A stretch of 64,000 bases of DNA from Hydnum rufescens UP504 (Eukaryota > Basidiomycota > Agaricomycetes > Cantharellales > Hydnaceae): NCBI GenBank assembly GCA_014904985.1, contig MU129138.1, positions 11,560 through 75,559 of the forward strand, in the 5' to 3' direction. The notes under the pieces were generated by a model. It did no database searches, was not told the DNA's origin, and saw only the letters and a program-made list of their open reading frames with translations. A program made the position numbers and the translations under genes. Each line of letters opens with the position of its first letter. Position 1 is the stretch's first letter. This document shows positions 20,608 to 31,357 of the stretch, piece by piece.

Positions 20608-22148
20608 CCTTCAGTATCCCTGTTGCGAGAAATTGGATTTCCCTCTATTCTCCGAGGTCAGCAAATGAGCCTTTCATAGATGTGTCCCAAGGAGTACCCC
20701 GATCTGGCCCTCCTGAAATACTCTCAGTGGCTCTGGCAGATGTTGCTGGCTCGGACGAAGGCAGTGCATACGGTCCCATCTGTGGGGATGCAGAGCTGCA
20801 TGAACTCCTGGTGGAGGAGATGAAGACCGTCTATTCACATAATATTGATATCTCCACCAAAGATGTGGCCTTGACAGCGGGCTGCAACCTCGCATTTTTC
20901 GCCACCGCAATGGCTCTCGCGAGTTTTGGAGACGAAATTATTTTACCCGTGCCTTGGTAAGCAATGAGTTCGCCAAGGCAGTTGTGCTGTCAAATTCAGC
21001 GCGTGCACTTGGGTAGGTACTTTAATCATCAGTGAGTCAACCGAATATTACTGTGATGCTTTGCTGCGTAACCCTAGTCATCCAGAATGTCCCTCCAGAT
21101 GTTAGGGATCACGATCGTACCGCTGCCGCTGTGGCCCCATGACGAATTTCTTCCCTCCTTGAATGAGTGTGCAGCTCTCATTACCCCCCGAACTCGTGCC
21201 ATCGTCCTTGTATCTCCTAACAACCCCACCGGTGCGATCTATCCTCCAGCGCTGCTTTCATCTTTTGCGGCCCTGGCCAGATCCCGTCAGGTCGCCCTCA
21301 TCTTAGATGAGACGTATCGGGATTTCATTATACCTACCGAGGCATCGCCAGTCCCCCATGATCTCTTTCATTCTTCCATGTGGAGGTCGAATGTCATACA
21401 TCTCTTTTCATTTTCCAAAAGTTATGCAATACCCGGTCATAGGCTCGGAGCGATTATTGCCGCCCCATCGTTTCTCACTCTGATTTCCACCGTTCTCGAC
21501 TCCATCCAGGTGCTGCCGCCTTTATCTCTGACCGATGGGCCACGTCCTCCCGCCACAGTACGAACAAACTGACCACAACTTTATTGATGTAGATCTGTCC
21601 CCCGCGCGCGGCGCAGTTAGCTCTCGCGCGAGAATCCCTCCTCCCTAAACTTCGACCCTACCTGAAGGACACCGCGCTCGCACTCGCCCATCGACACCGG
21701 CTATTTCGGACAACTCTCCAAGGTCTTGATACCCCGGCCCCGGTGCCTTGTGGCAATGCCAGTGACGCGAAAGAAATCGATGTGAAGCCCACGGCTCATC
21801 AGTGGATCGTCCGCACGAGTGGTGCTGGCTATTTCGCCTTTGTGCGGCACCCCTTTGAGGGGATTCGTGGTGAAGAAGTGTGTAGGCGCCTCGCAAGAGA
21901 CGCGGGGGTCCTCACCCTTCCAGCTACGTTCTTTGCTCCCACCGCGCAGCCCACGATCCCGGGAGATGAGAGTAGGTGGACGTACGATGGAACAAAATCA
22001 CGATAACGACGATGCTCTATCTTTGGGTACGCTTATGCCCGAGCTAGAACGATGGCTGAGGGTCTCGGTGGCCAATGTGGACGATGTCCAAATCATCGCC
22101 GTCGCAACAAGGATGAGGGCATTTTCTGTATCCCCAGAGGCATTGTAG
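20608..22148 (+). CDS. PLP-dependent class I/II aminotransferase
   Basis: Exons at 20,608-20,956, 21,017-21,031, 21,086-21,509, 21,593-21,971 and 22,048-22,148 join in frame. Motifs appear in order: FIDVSQGVPRSGPP, GSAYGPICGDAELHELL, the substrate/PLP loop LVSPNNPTGAIYPP, LILDETYRDF with the PLP-contacting Asp and Tyr, the Schiff-base lysine in SFSKSYAIPGHRLGA, and the C-terminal arginine region EKRWLRVSVANVDD. It belongs to fold type I, near aspartate/aromatic aminotransferases; the substrate is not determined. The second exon is only 15 nt and is needed for the conserved WYFNHQM. The initiating methionine is unresolved; an upstream ATG at 20,509 spliced to 20,608 is possible. Confidence 0.85.
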
Positions 22149-22907
22149 TTGCGTTCATGTTCAGAGGAATGTCTACCAGGAAATAGGTACTAGAGATAGG
22201 AACAAATGCGAGGGTGTTGATTGATACGTATGGATGTCTAATTGTGGGTGATAATCTATGTGGGAATCCCAGAACAAAGGAAGCGAGACAATAAGCAAAC
22301 AGAGAAGATCCAAAGCACATCAAAGCAAGGAGCGTGCGAACGAGGCCGCAAAGACGAAGACGGCCAAAAGCGGTAAAGTAAACAGGTTTGACAGCACAAA
22401 TGGGGTGCAATGGCCGACCGACCCCATCCAGAAAAAAGAGAAGGAAATGGGTGCACGGGAAGATAACACGAACAACCAAAAACGAATAGAGCAATCATTT
22501 CCCTGGGGAAACGAAACAGGGGACTATCCAATATTGTCCAAGTTCATTCCTCCCCAAGCCCTGTTAATTCTACAATTAGCTCACAAGCACACTCAAAAAA
22601 CAGGAACGGGTTCATCCAGTTGTTTTGGATGAGCCATGGGGTATCGGGTACAAACGCATTGTTTGTGTCGATAGGCTGCATGCAGGGACTTGGTAGTGAA
22701 CTGTCTCGCTCAAAACGAGAAGTGGCGTCCGGGGAGGTGGACGCTTTGTAGTGGCCTCGGCATTGGAAGTCGACCTAAAGCGCACATCGGGTGAATGGCG
22801 TTAAATGATCGTACCTAGCATGTTAACCCACCAGGTATGCATCTGGACCAGTCCGGAAGAGTCTGAGTACCATCAATACCTGTACCATGGCAATTAATGC
22901 CAATATA
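22149..22907. other. convergent intergenic region, no gene supported
   Basis: This lies between the aminotransferase and kinase 3' ends. A Lys/Glu-rich frame at 22,258-22,632 has no supporting structure. Confidence 0.4.
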
Positions 22908-25203
22908 CTAATACTGCGGCCTACCACAGCCAAGAATACTATTACGTACGACGGAGTCTCGCTTGCGCCAGCGAATGTCAACCGTGAATATGTCCAGATC
23001 GTTTTTGTCGATCTCTCCCCCGACTATACCGCTTGTGTCACGAAACTCGGGAGATGCAGCCCACATACCCCGTTTCTCCTTCCATTCAATCCCTAGTCGT
23101 TGAAGGCATTGATACAGCTCCAGAAGGACCTCCATAGGAGGGTTGACCGAACGCAGCCCAAAATGCCAGACGTGTGGCTTTAAATGACCCGGTGGACGGC
23201 GACGTTTCATATGTCTTCTATCTGTTGTGTCAGGTGCAACGGCGAGTTCGGGACTGTGGTGGGGGCGTGAGGAGGATGCAAGACCGTGGTCCGGATTATG
23301 CTGTGATGCGAGTTCAGATGAGAAGGCGTACGAAGGAGTGCTCGTGCCTTTCACAATGGCAAAGGTCGATGGGACATGCCAGTCGACATTGTGATTTTCC
23401 TCTTCCGAGCCGGTCTCATCGGCTTCATCTGATTCAGCAGCAGAGACTTCTGACTCATCAGGTCGTTCTACGTTCCCAGATCTTGGATTTGGATTCTAGA
23501 GACGGATAAATCAATTAGATCTTACTGTGCAAGACAGCGAAGGTAGCGTCGGAACACACAATTTGGGCTAGTGGTGCAATTTGGACCATTGGCGCGTCTA
23601 TAGTGGACGATTGCTCGGAATCATCTTGCTCAGGTTCGACACTCGATTTTACTATGCGCAAATCGAATGGTGGGGTCATGGGCTTTAGTAGGAGTACAGC
23701 GTCTGGATGAAATCAAATTTACTCACGGTCGTGGCGATATTTACGATCAGAGCAGAGTGAGTAAGCTACTTTAACGGCATTTTCCCCTGGGAGCCTTAGG
23801 GCATTTCTGATTTCGTCAGATGTCACCCCGATGCCCTCCGCAAGTTCTAGGATTATCGGAATGTCAAGCTTTCCGATGCCACTGATAAAATCTGGGTCAT
23901 TCGCAAGGGAAACATCCATGAGGAGGGTTGAAAGAGATTCTAAGGGAGGTTTAGCATGCCGGCGATGCAGACGCCGAAGATATCGAGGGGTATCGCGTTT
24001 GGTCCATGGATGGTCCAGGACCTCTGAGACAGTCATTCGCTTGGTAGGATCCACAGTCATCATACCCTTCAGCAGCGAGAGGATTTCGGGAGAAAGATAA
24101 TTTGGAATAGGGAAATCCTAGTATTCATGTCAGTGTTGGAGGCATACCCATCAAGTCATTCAAGGCTACCCACGGCACGACGTATCTTCTGAAAAAGAAG
24201 GCGAAGATCGTCGTCTTCGTACGGTAATTGTCCGCAGATCATAACGTACAGTATGGCCCCGCAAGACCATACATCAATCTCTACACCATAGAGCTTTCCG
24301 TCAATGATTTCGGGAGCGCAGTAGTTAGGTGTCCCGCAGCCAGTTGCGAGCCAGTCCCCATCTTGCCATTCATTGGATAAGCCAAAGTCGCCTATTTTGA
24401 CGTTAAGTTCGTCATCCAATAGGACGTTTTCTGGCTTTAGATCACGATGAACAATGTTGAGAGAATGCGAGTACGCCAGCGCATACCTGTGACGAAGGTG
24501 ATGTAGGGCCTCCAATGAGTTCGGGGCTGGAACATTGGGAGATGAACGGGATTTAACCGTCACGTACATTATTTGCTGAAAGTACCCGCGAGCCGTGGCC
24601 TCGGATACGCGCCCATGTCGTGATATGAGGTAGAACAATTCCCCTTCGGCGTACTGAATGGGTTGATGAGATTTATTGACATAGCCGGAAAGAGGGAGAG
24701 AGAAACCTCACCTCCATCACCATAACAACAGAGACCGGAGTATCTATCACCTCGTACCTGAGGAAACCAAGTAAGAAAGACAATTCCAGGTTGACTCTGG
24801 ATGGCCTACAGTTTGATGATATGAGGATGGCTCAGCAGCCTGAGGTACTGAATCTCTCGTGAAACTCGTGAGCGCATGTCCAAATCGTTGATCCTAGTCG
24901 TTTTCCCCAGCGAATCGATCGTTGCAAAGGTCATTTGGAGGGCGCGCCGCATTCAATAGGGGGTTCAGCTTATCAATGGGTGAAAAAGATACGAGAAACG
25001 AGCACTGACAGTGCTTTGTCTAGAAATTTGAGAGCGACCATTGTCCCAGTTAAGGTATGGATCGCAACTGTGATGTGCAAAGAACGTTTAATGGGAGCTG
25101 GTCAATGAGAACAGTAACACTCACGTTTCACAGTGGCATGGGCACCTTCTGCTATTTTCCTGACAATCTTGTACTCCCCGAGCCGACCCCTTTTGTCGCC
25201 CAT
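22908..25203 (-). CDS. Snf1/AMPK-like serine/threonine protein kinase
   Basis: The protein starts GDKRGRLGEYKIVRKIAEGA. Next come the VAIK-type lysine in TMVALKFLDKAL, REIQYLRLLSHPHIIKLYEV, the catalytic loop IVHRDLKPENVLLDD, the DFG motif in KIGDFGLSNEWQDGD, the activation-loop GCGTPNYCAPEI and LLKGMMTVDPTKRMTVSEVL. A UBA-like helical stretch (ILELAEGIGVTSDEIRNAL) and a C-terminal region (PPMEVLLELYQCLQRLGIEW) match the AMPK-alpha layout. The glycine-rich loop reads EGAHATVK in place of GEGSFGKVK, so this may be a divergent Snf1 or a paralog. At least six short introns are needed; one C-terminal junction near 23,510 does not keep frame in my model. It is divergent from the membrane-protein gene to its right. 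Confidence 0.8.
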
Positions 25204-25452
25204 GGGTCCCGGGTGACTGGAAGGCTGGGAACGCATTTGAGCCGTACCCAACGCCCTGCGTTTTGATCCCGCTCAGTAGGCTCGCCGGGGACTGCCGAAG
25301 GACATGATGAATTCGAAATTATTATCTGATGAGGGGGGACCACTTGACGGTGCCAAAGCTGTCTGTTCGCTCCTCTTCACCCGCTCGGGCCTTGCGGAGT
25401 TCTGATTCTCGGTGTGCCCTGCTGCTTTTTGTGTCACCCGAATTCTTGACAG

Positions 25453-26184
25453 CAGCAATTCAGTCTAGAACAACTGATCGAACTTTCAGTGGCACATAGC
25501 TGTGGTGAAATAGAGTGTTTGGAATATTCTGTAGTCAGTACTCTCCTGGTAAGGCAACATAGGTAGCTATCTGATCCCTGTCCCCAGTCTACCCTCCAGT
25601 CAGAATTGGAACGCTTCCGTGATCTTCTCAAGAACTATCAGGAGACTCGGGATTTGATCGATGTAAGCTCAATGTCCAACTTTTACATACTATCATCTCC
25701 ATATACGGCAGTGTCTCACTCCAGATGACCCTGGACAGCGAAATGGCCAAATCATTCAGCGGGCATCTGAGGCCTGGGTACCTGATATACTTGAGGGCAT
25801 AGAAGAAGCCCAGGTTCTCTCAGACCAGGCCTTGCAGAAACTACCCCCTATAGAAGAACGAGTGATGCAACAGTTGCAAGAGTACGAGCAGGGAAGACTC
25901 AGGGTGTGTTGATACCCCTGTGTTATTTCTTCCCCCTTGACTCGTTTGACTCCTTCTTTGATCAGGCAATAAACGCAGAGGCACAGCTATCCTGGTACGC
26001 AGCCTCGTGGATGATCAAGCTTCGCAAGGTCCTCCGAGGTGAAGTAAAGGAGAAGCCCACGAAACTTTTACGTATAGCGGCCCCATTTATCTTGAGTTTC
26101 TTGCTCTTGCTCTTCGTGGGGTCTCTCGGACGCTTGTTGTTGCGATGGGGCCTAGTATACTACCGCAGCCTAAGGGGGCCCTAA
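25453..26184 (+). CDS. unknown protein with C-terminal membrane anchor
   Basis: Exons from 25,453 and 25,588, then two more, join in frame at GT-AG introns. The protein contains a helical, charged middle (ELERFRDLLKNYQETRDLID, then EERVMQQLQEYEQGRLR). It ends with RIAAPFILSFLLLLFVGSLG, a single membrane span followed by a short basic tail (RWGLVYYRSLRGP-stop). The topology resembles tail-anchored or single-pass proteins of the ER or mitochondria. No family is recognised. The 5' exon is unresolved; an ATG-led stretch at 25,305-25,405 may belong to it. The neighbouring kinase starts about 250 bp away on the other strand. Confidence 0.55.
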
Positions 26185-26723
26185 ATAGGTATATACAGTG
26201 CAGTGCTAATTAGAAGAACAAATGAAGAGAATTTCACCCCCCCCCCGTTTCCCCCCTCCTCCACCTATTTAGGAATTGATGCAGGGATTTCCAATTCTCA
26301 AACGTGGATACTTCCCTAGGTGGTACAGTATATTTTGCGGACTTTGATGCCAAATGTCCCCGCCTTGGAGGTTCTGCCCCCCAAGTCCCGCCCCTTAATT
26401 GCATAATGTACGGTGCGGTGATGTGCGGTGTGGACGGTGACACATACTGCTCTGCAGGCGCGCACTTATTTTATAACGTAGACACGCCACGGAAGTTCAC
26501 GGTAAATAGCACATGACGCAGACCATGAGGGAACTTGTAACATTGGGCACATAAGTGTTGCGTAAATCTGTGTATGAGTATGTGAGAGGATGAAAATGTT
26601 ATGCCCCCAGATAGGCCGCTCGGATTGGCTTTGGGGTCTCCAGTTATGCTTATGCTAGGGGCATCTAATGAAGGAATCCGGAGGAGGCACTGGATCTCGC
26701 GCTTCTCCCGTAATGGGAGGCGT
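26185..26723. other. convergent intergenic region
   Basis: This is the shared 3' space of the membrane-protein gene and Nup53. It contains a C-rich tract at 26,236-26,262 and no gene. Confidence 0.5.
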
Positions 26724-28016
26724 TTACCACCCAAAAACGAGCTCAGACAGTTTCCCAAATATTCCACTCCCGGCCGTGGAACCATCTGCCTTGTCATCTG
26801 CAGCAGTCCGCAGTACTGGTGAACCCCACTCCTTCGCTCGTGCCGCAGAAGCATAGGAAGAGGACTGCGGTGTTTTGAATGCAGAAGAGGACGGTGCGTA
26901 GGTGATGGGCCTTCCGATGTTCATACCAAAATTCCCCCCAGTCCGAGATGGCGTATCCATAGCTGGCGTGCCTGGAGCTGCCGCGGCATCATTGTTCACT
27001 GTCGGGTCCTAAAACATTGTTTTGGATGTCAGTCTATTGGAAGGCGCCCCAAGCGGGTTACGCACTGCCCATTTCACGCCAATCATCACATTGCTCCCGG
27101 TCAGTGCTAATACTTCCCCGTTCCTTCTAACAGCGCGGGCGGCTTCCCATGAATTCTTGTATGAAATAGATATCCAGTTGCGGTCCAACGGAGGCGGCTC
27201 AACCGCACTCGTCTCGCCGATACTTTTAAATAGTTCCACTATTTCGGAGTAAAATTCTGGAGAAAAGCCAAAGACAACGATCGTTGACGAGCTTGTGCCG
27301 GTCCCGTTTGTAACAGGTGTGTGAGTCGCTTGTTGGTGGTGGGATGAAGACGGAGTGGAAGAATGGAACCTGCGAAAATTGAAAAATATCCGAACCCGAC
27401 TCTAGCTCGAGTAGTAAATCCCATGACTTACCCTCCCGCCACGGAGGTCTTGGTGGATTATTCAGATTCATATCCAAGAGGGGTCAAGAAATTACACATA
27501 CTCGTAAATTTTTCCTAGTCTCCGGTGTGCTGATGCCTTCGAGAATAGAGTTCGAAGGTGGCGCATTTTCATCATCTGGATCTGGGACCGTTTTGGATCT
27601 CACATTGGCAGTGGCTCTGTTTGAAACATCGCTCAATCATAAATTAGAGAGCACAACAAGCGCGGATACCTAAAACTTGAGGCAAATGGATCTGCTCCGA
27701 ATTTTGTGTTCGACGACGCCCCGCGCCTCCCAGTAACAGGCTCAGGCACTAAAGGAGGAGTCGGGTACGATGGCCCTCCAACAGACTACACTAAATCCCT
27801 CAATAAAGTAGGCTTGGAATAAAAACATACGACACCCACCCCAGTGGCCGACAACAAATATCCAGGAACATACTGTGGCTGTCCAAACGGGGGCGATTCT
27901 GCAGCCCAATTCCCAAGATTCGAGGTTGAAAAGCTGGAGCGCAAAGAGGAGCGAGATCTGTCCAAATTAGGGGATGTGTTGTCCTGGAAAGTCGACGTGC
28001 TCGAACTTGGGTACAT
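26724..28016 (-). CDS. nucleoporin Nup53/Nup35 (MPPN domain)
   Basis: Six exons (28,016-27,831, 27,785-27,670, 27,616-27,502, 27,448-27,432, 27,369-27,066 and 27,008-26,724) join to exactly 340 codons. The disordered N-terminus is Ser/Pro-rich. The Nup35-type RRM fold is clear: TIVVFGFSPEFYSEIVELF, then RNWISISYKNSWEAARAVRR, then GSNVMIGVKWA. The C-terminus ends GSGIFGKLSELVFGW, the amphipathic helix that lets this family bind the nuclear membrane. It should sit in the inner ring of the nuclear pore with Nup170/Nup155 and Ndc1-type partners. The fourth exon is only 17 nt. The start is the first in-frame ATG; a further 5' exon cannot be excluded. Confidence 0.85.
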
Positions 28017-28255
28017 CGCGGCTTGTTGAAGGGTGTTGGTTGCCGGAAGCAAATTTTGTGACAACCTCAATGGCCTCAGTAGAGGAAACTGGTTATCGAA
28101 CGAGGATTTCAGTGGTGATGCTGTTGGTCGCCCGAATGTCAGGGGCCCTTCTCATTGCATGCACTTAGGCTGCCGCGCTTGCACTTGCTAAACCGACTGG
28201 CGAAACAAACCGTGACTACATTCAACGTGTTCTGGCCTCGTTTACATCACCCCTG

Positions 28256-29970
28256 ATGTCCTCGTCGGCTCCCTTCTTGAGTGGCCCTGATAATACGATA
28301 GATAGGTCTTCGGACATGTCTTTGGCCCTAAGTGCGCGTATTCTGGAACTCGAGGCCCGTCTGGAGAACGCTGAAGCCGATGCTGATCGTGCAAGGCTCG
28401 ATCTTAGTGTCCACCTGATTCGAAGCCAAATTCCTCCAGGACCTTTGGAATTGCCGTCTCTAGAAGCTTCTCAAGCGCCTTCCAGTCAATCCACCAAAAA
28501 GCGATCGAAGAGGAAAGTTCCTGCTGAAGGCCCCGAAAGCGACAGCAATATTACCGGATCTAAGAAGAGGAAGAAACCAAAAGCTCCGATTGCCGAAACG
28601 GACATTACTCTTAGCACTTTGCTCAAGCATCTGACAGCAAGTTTGTTGGACCAAGTCTTTCTATTACTTCAATAATGACCACGGGTTGTATGCTTCAGCA
28701 CCTGAAGCCCCTCTGATTTCTTCTTCGTTTAATGTGCTGGATTCGTTGGATCAGTATCTGTGTCTATTGCAGTCTCGGCGCTCGCATCCCTCATCGACTC
28801 CTCCACACCCGAAACTCTCGGTCGCGTTGCATCACCACATTTCGCGAGCTGTGACCTCCGTATCATATCTCATTCATTCATCACTAGGCCTCATTCCCCA
28901 AGCGCCTTTACATCTACCACGGATGCCGCCGTCGCACTCTGCCCCACATTCTCTTCTAAGAGCCTGTTCAACTCTGCTCTCTCACAGTATCTCGCTATCG
29001 TGCAACTGGAAGCGTCATGAATCCGAGCTACAGTCCTCTCAGATATCAGAAGTCAACATATCTGTTCAAGTGGGGCGCGACATCATTGACCCGTTGATTC
29101 GATCGTTTCACATGCTCTCCGTGCGGATGGCCGAGCGTGTCTTTAGTGTCCAGGCATCTTCGGTGGAACATCGTAGTTCAGTAACGTCGGATTCCAATTC
29201 AGATACGGGCTATGAATATCATATCGATCTGAGAAAGGAGGTTCTAAATATACTTTCTCAACTTCTATCTATGGCATTGTCCTCGGCATCTAATGCTGCG
29301 CCCCAGCCGCAGTATCATTATCTATCTTCTAGTCCCGACATCCCTCTATCCGGTACTACGGCAATCAATAACGAGTCGCCCGAACTGGGCAATTATGGAT
29401 CACCATTCTGGGTTGGGGATATAATAATTCACTTGACAGCATGTGAACTATTGCGAATGACTAAAGCTTCGTCCAACTCACTCGCCCAAAACGGCTCTGT
29501 TGGGCCCGAACGAATTAATCGGCTTCAGTCACGGCGCCATCCCGACTTCGATCCAGGTCCCAGCCCTCATAGAGGATACCAATACGATGAACACTCAGCC
29601 TAAAGAGGATTCCCATTCTACTCCGGCGGGCACTGCAACTCACAGGCGCGAAAGGAACGCTGTGCTCAAGATCGCACGTGAAGACACCGTATGGTACCTG
29701 TGTGCTATCATCCACGCGTGTCTACGGACCTGTTCGGGGACTGCGATGTCAAGAAAAGGACAACCACCTCTGGCGGACGAAGTTCTAGTGCGAACAAGGG
29801 ATGTTCTCTTGAATGTTCTTCTTGCCGATCGAGGCAAAAAGCCTGGTGCACAGTCCGCCGATAGAGGGAGCAAGGAGCCGAGTGGGTTGCTTGGGATGGC
29901 CGAGCGGGCGATGGTGTATGCTGCAGCCGAGGCCGTCGACGGTTTCTGCGAACAGAGTTGGGACGGCTAA
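28256..29970 (+). CDS. unknown 532-aa protein, probable nuclear localisation
   Basis: Three exons (28,256-28,640, 28,699-29,498 and 29,557-29,970) join perfectly in frame. The N-terminal third has a short coiled coil (SARILELEARLENAEADADR) and a basic cluster (SKKRKKPKAP) suited to nuclear import. The rest is Ser-rich and helical, with YHIDLRKEVLNILSQLLSMA and a final part REDTVWYLCAIIHACLRT. I recognise no family. It starts only 240 bp from the Nup53 start on the other strand, so the pair may share a promoter. Downstream sequence to 30,130 (AMIGAEPKLLAVLRYEG) may be an extra 3' exon. Confidence 0.6.
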
Positions 29971-30312
29971 GTACATGTTACATGTAAGTTACTGCCACGA
30001 ATCTGAGGCACTTTGTATGCTCCCACTTATGCTTGACAGATATAGACAATAATGCATCGCAGGCCATGATTGGAGCTGAGCCTAAACTGCTTGCTGTTCT
30101 TCGTTACGAGGGAGATACTTCATGCGCCGATCAACGATGCTAATGAGAGGTCTGTTGCGACCTGCATGAAATCTCTGGCTATTTTTTGTCCCTGGCTTGG
30201 GCCACTTCTGTCATTGAACGTGCAGCGAACGGGCCTCGATGTACAATCTCTATTTCTCTTCCAGACCATCTAATGTCTCAGCCTTAGGCCTATCCTTTGG
30301 TATGAAGGAATG

Positions 30313-31078
30313 TCAATTTACAAGTGCCAATCGCAAACTTCCCATGGCATGCTTCATTCGGGATGGAATTGACTGTGAAGATGGCTCTGCTTTGGTGGGA
30401 GTCGGCAACGACAACTTGACTTTTGGCGTATCGTCCCTGTTCCAGCCTTGGTCGTTCATGATCGCTTCCGAGTTTGGAACTGTAGTTCCATTCAAACAAG
30501 CGATACGTCTACTCCTTTGCTTAGACGACGCCCCTCGCCCCTTACAATGGCACGTCTCTACGGTCATCCTTTCTGCAGAATTCATTCCAGGGGCCTTCTT
30601 CATCAGCATCGGCCGCTCGTCAGTCTATCGCGCGTCATACGCTTGACGTCCTGTAGCCCAGTTTTGCTTCCCGTGCGATCGCAAATCTGTGCATCTCGCT
30701 ATCCCACGAGCAACTGCCCATAAATCTTGATCCGTCAATAAATACGCGGACCGTAAGTACGCCATCAGGCTGTTGAAATTTTCCCGGTAAATAAATTCGA
30801 CCTTCTGGACCATTGCCGTATGAAGATGTAGTTCTCGTGCTTCGATCTTGATCTTGCACGTTCCTTTCGAGAATGTCAGGGCGGTGTCTGTCTCCATACT
30901 CCTAAATCTCTGGAATATCACGGATGTCTATCAGTACGCCATCCCTCTCGACCTGGGCAGATCGAGGACGCCGGTGGCGAGATGGGGCTCTGACTGACTG
31001 GAAGTGGATAGGTGCGTCGCTATTGTGTTCCTTCCCATTGTTCACGCAATTCCCATTATGTGGATGGATTAGATTCAT
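30313..31078 (-). pseudogene. unknown gene broken by +1 and an in-frame TAG
   Basis: An ATG at 31,078 opens a frame (NLIHPHNGNCVNNGKEH, then VERDGVLIDIRDIPEI) that hits TAG. One T fewer near 30,904 would continue it as RSMETDTALTFSKGTCKIKI, MVQKVEFIYRENFNSLMAYL and DLWAVARGIARC. That frame stops at TAG (30,627-30,625), yet the same frame reopens at once (TDERPMLMKKAPGMN) and runs to 30,313. G/C-rich third positions support coding throughout. The total would be about 255 residues with no recognised domain. It is either a sequencing artefact at two places or a young pseudogene. A 29,971-30,312 gap to the left holds nothing I can support. Confidence 0.45.
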
Positions 31079-31357
31079 ACTTGCAAAATAAAACAGGGAA
31101 AGAAATTGATCTGGGTAGGCTTGACCATGTTAGATTAGAACACGTACGGGCTGGTTTTGTTACTAGGGACAATGTTTGAAATTTAGCAAGAGTACATCAC
31201 AGCGGACATGTGAAAGCTGCACAATAATTAACCGAAATCCTTCATCGTCCCAGCTAGCGTGAGCTCATCACTTCTGGGAAACTTCAGAACATACCGTAAT
31301 TCCAACGCCATTGAATATCTTCTTGATCCATTCTTTATCTCAGGCATTATCCTGGGA

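Noticed and set aside
22258..22632. Lys/Glu-rich plus-strand gene
   Set aside because: Low-complexity frame in convergent intergenic DNA with no motif and no coding signal on either side.
30239..30646. Plus-strand ORF of 135 codons
   Set aside because: It is antisense to the better-supported minus-strand coding segments at 30,313-31,078.
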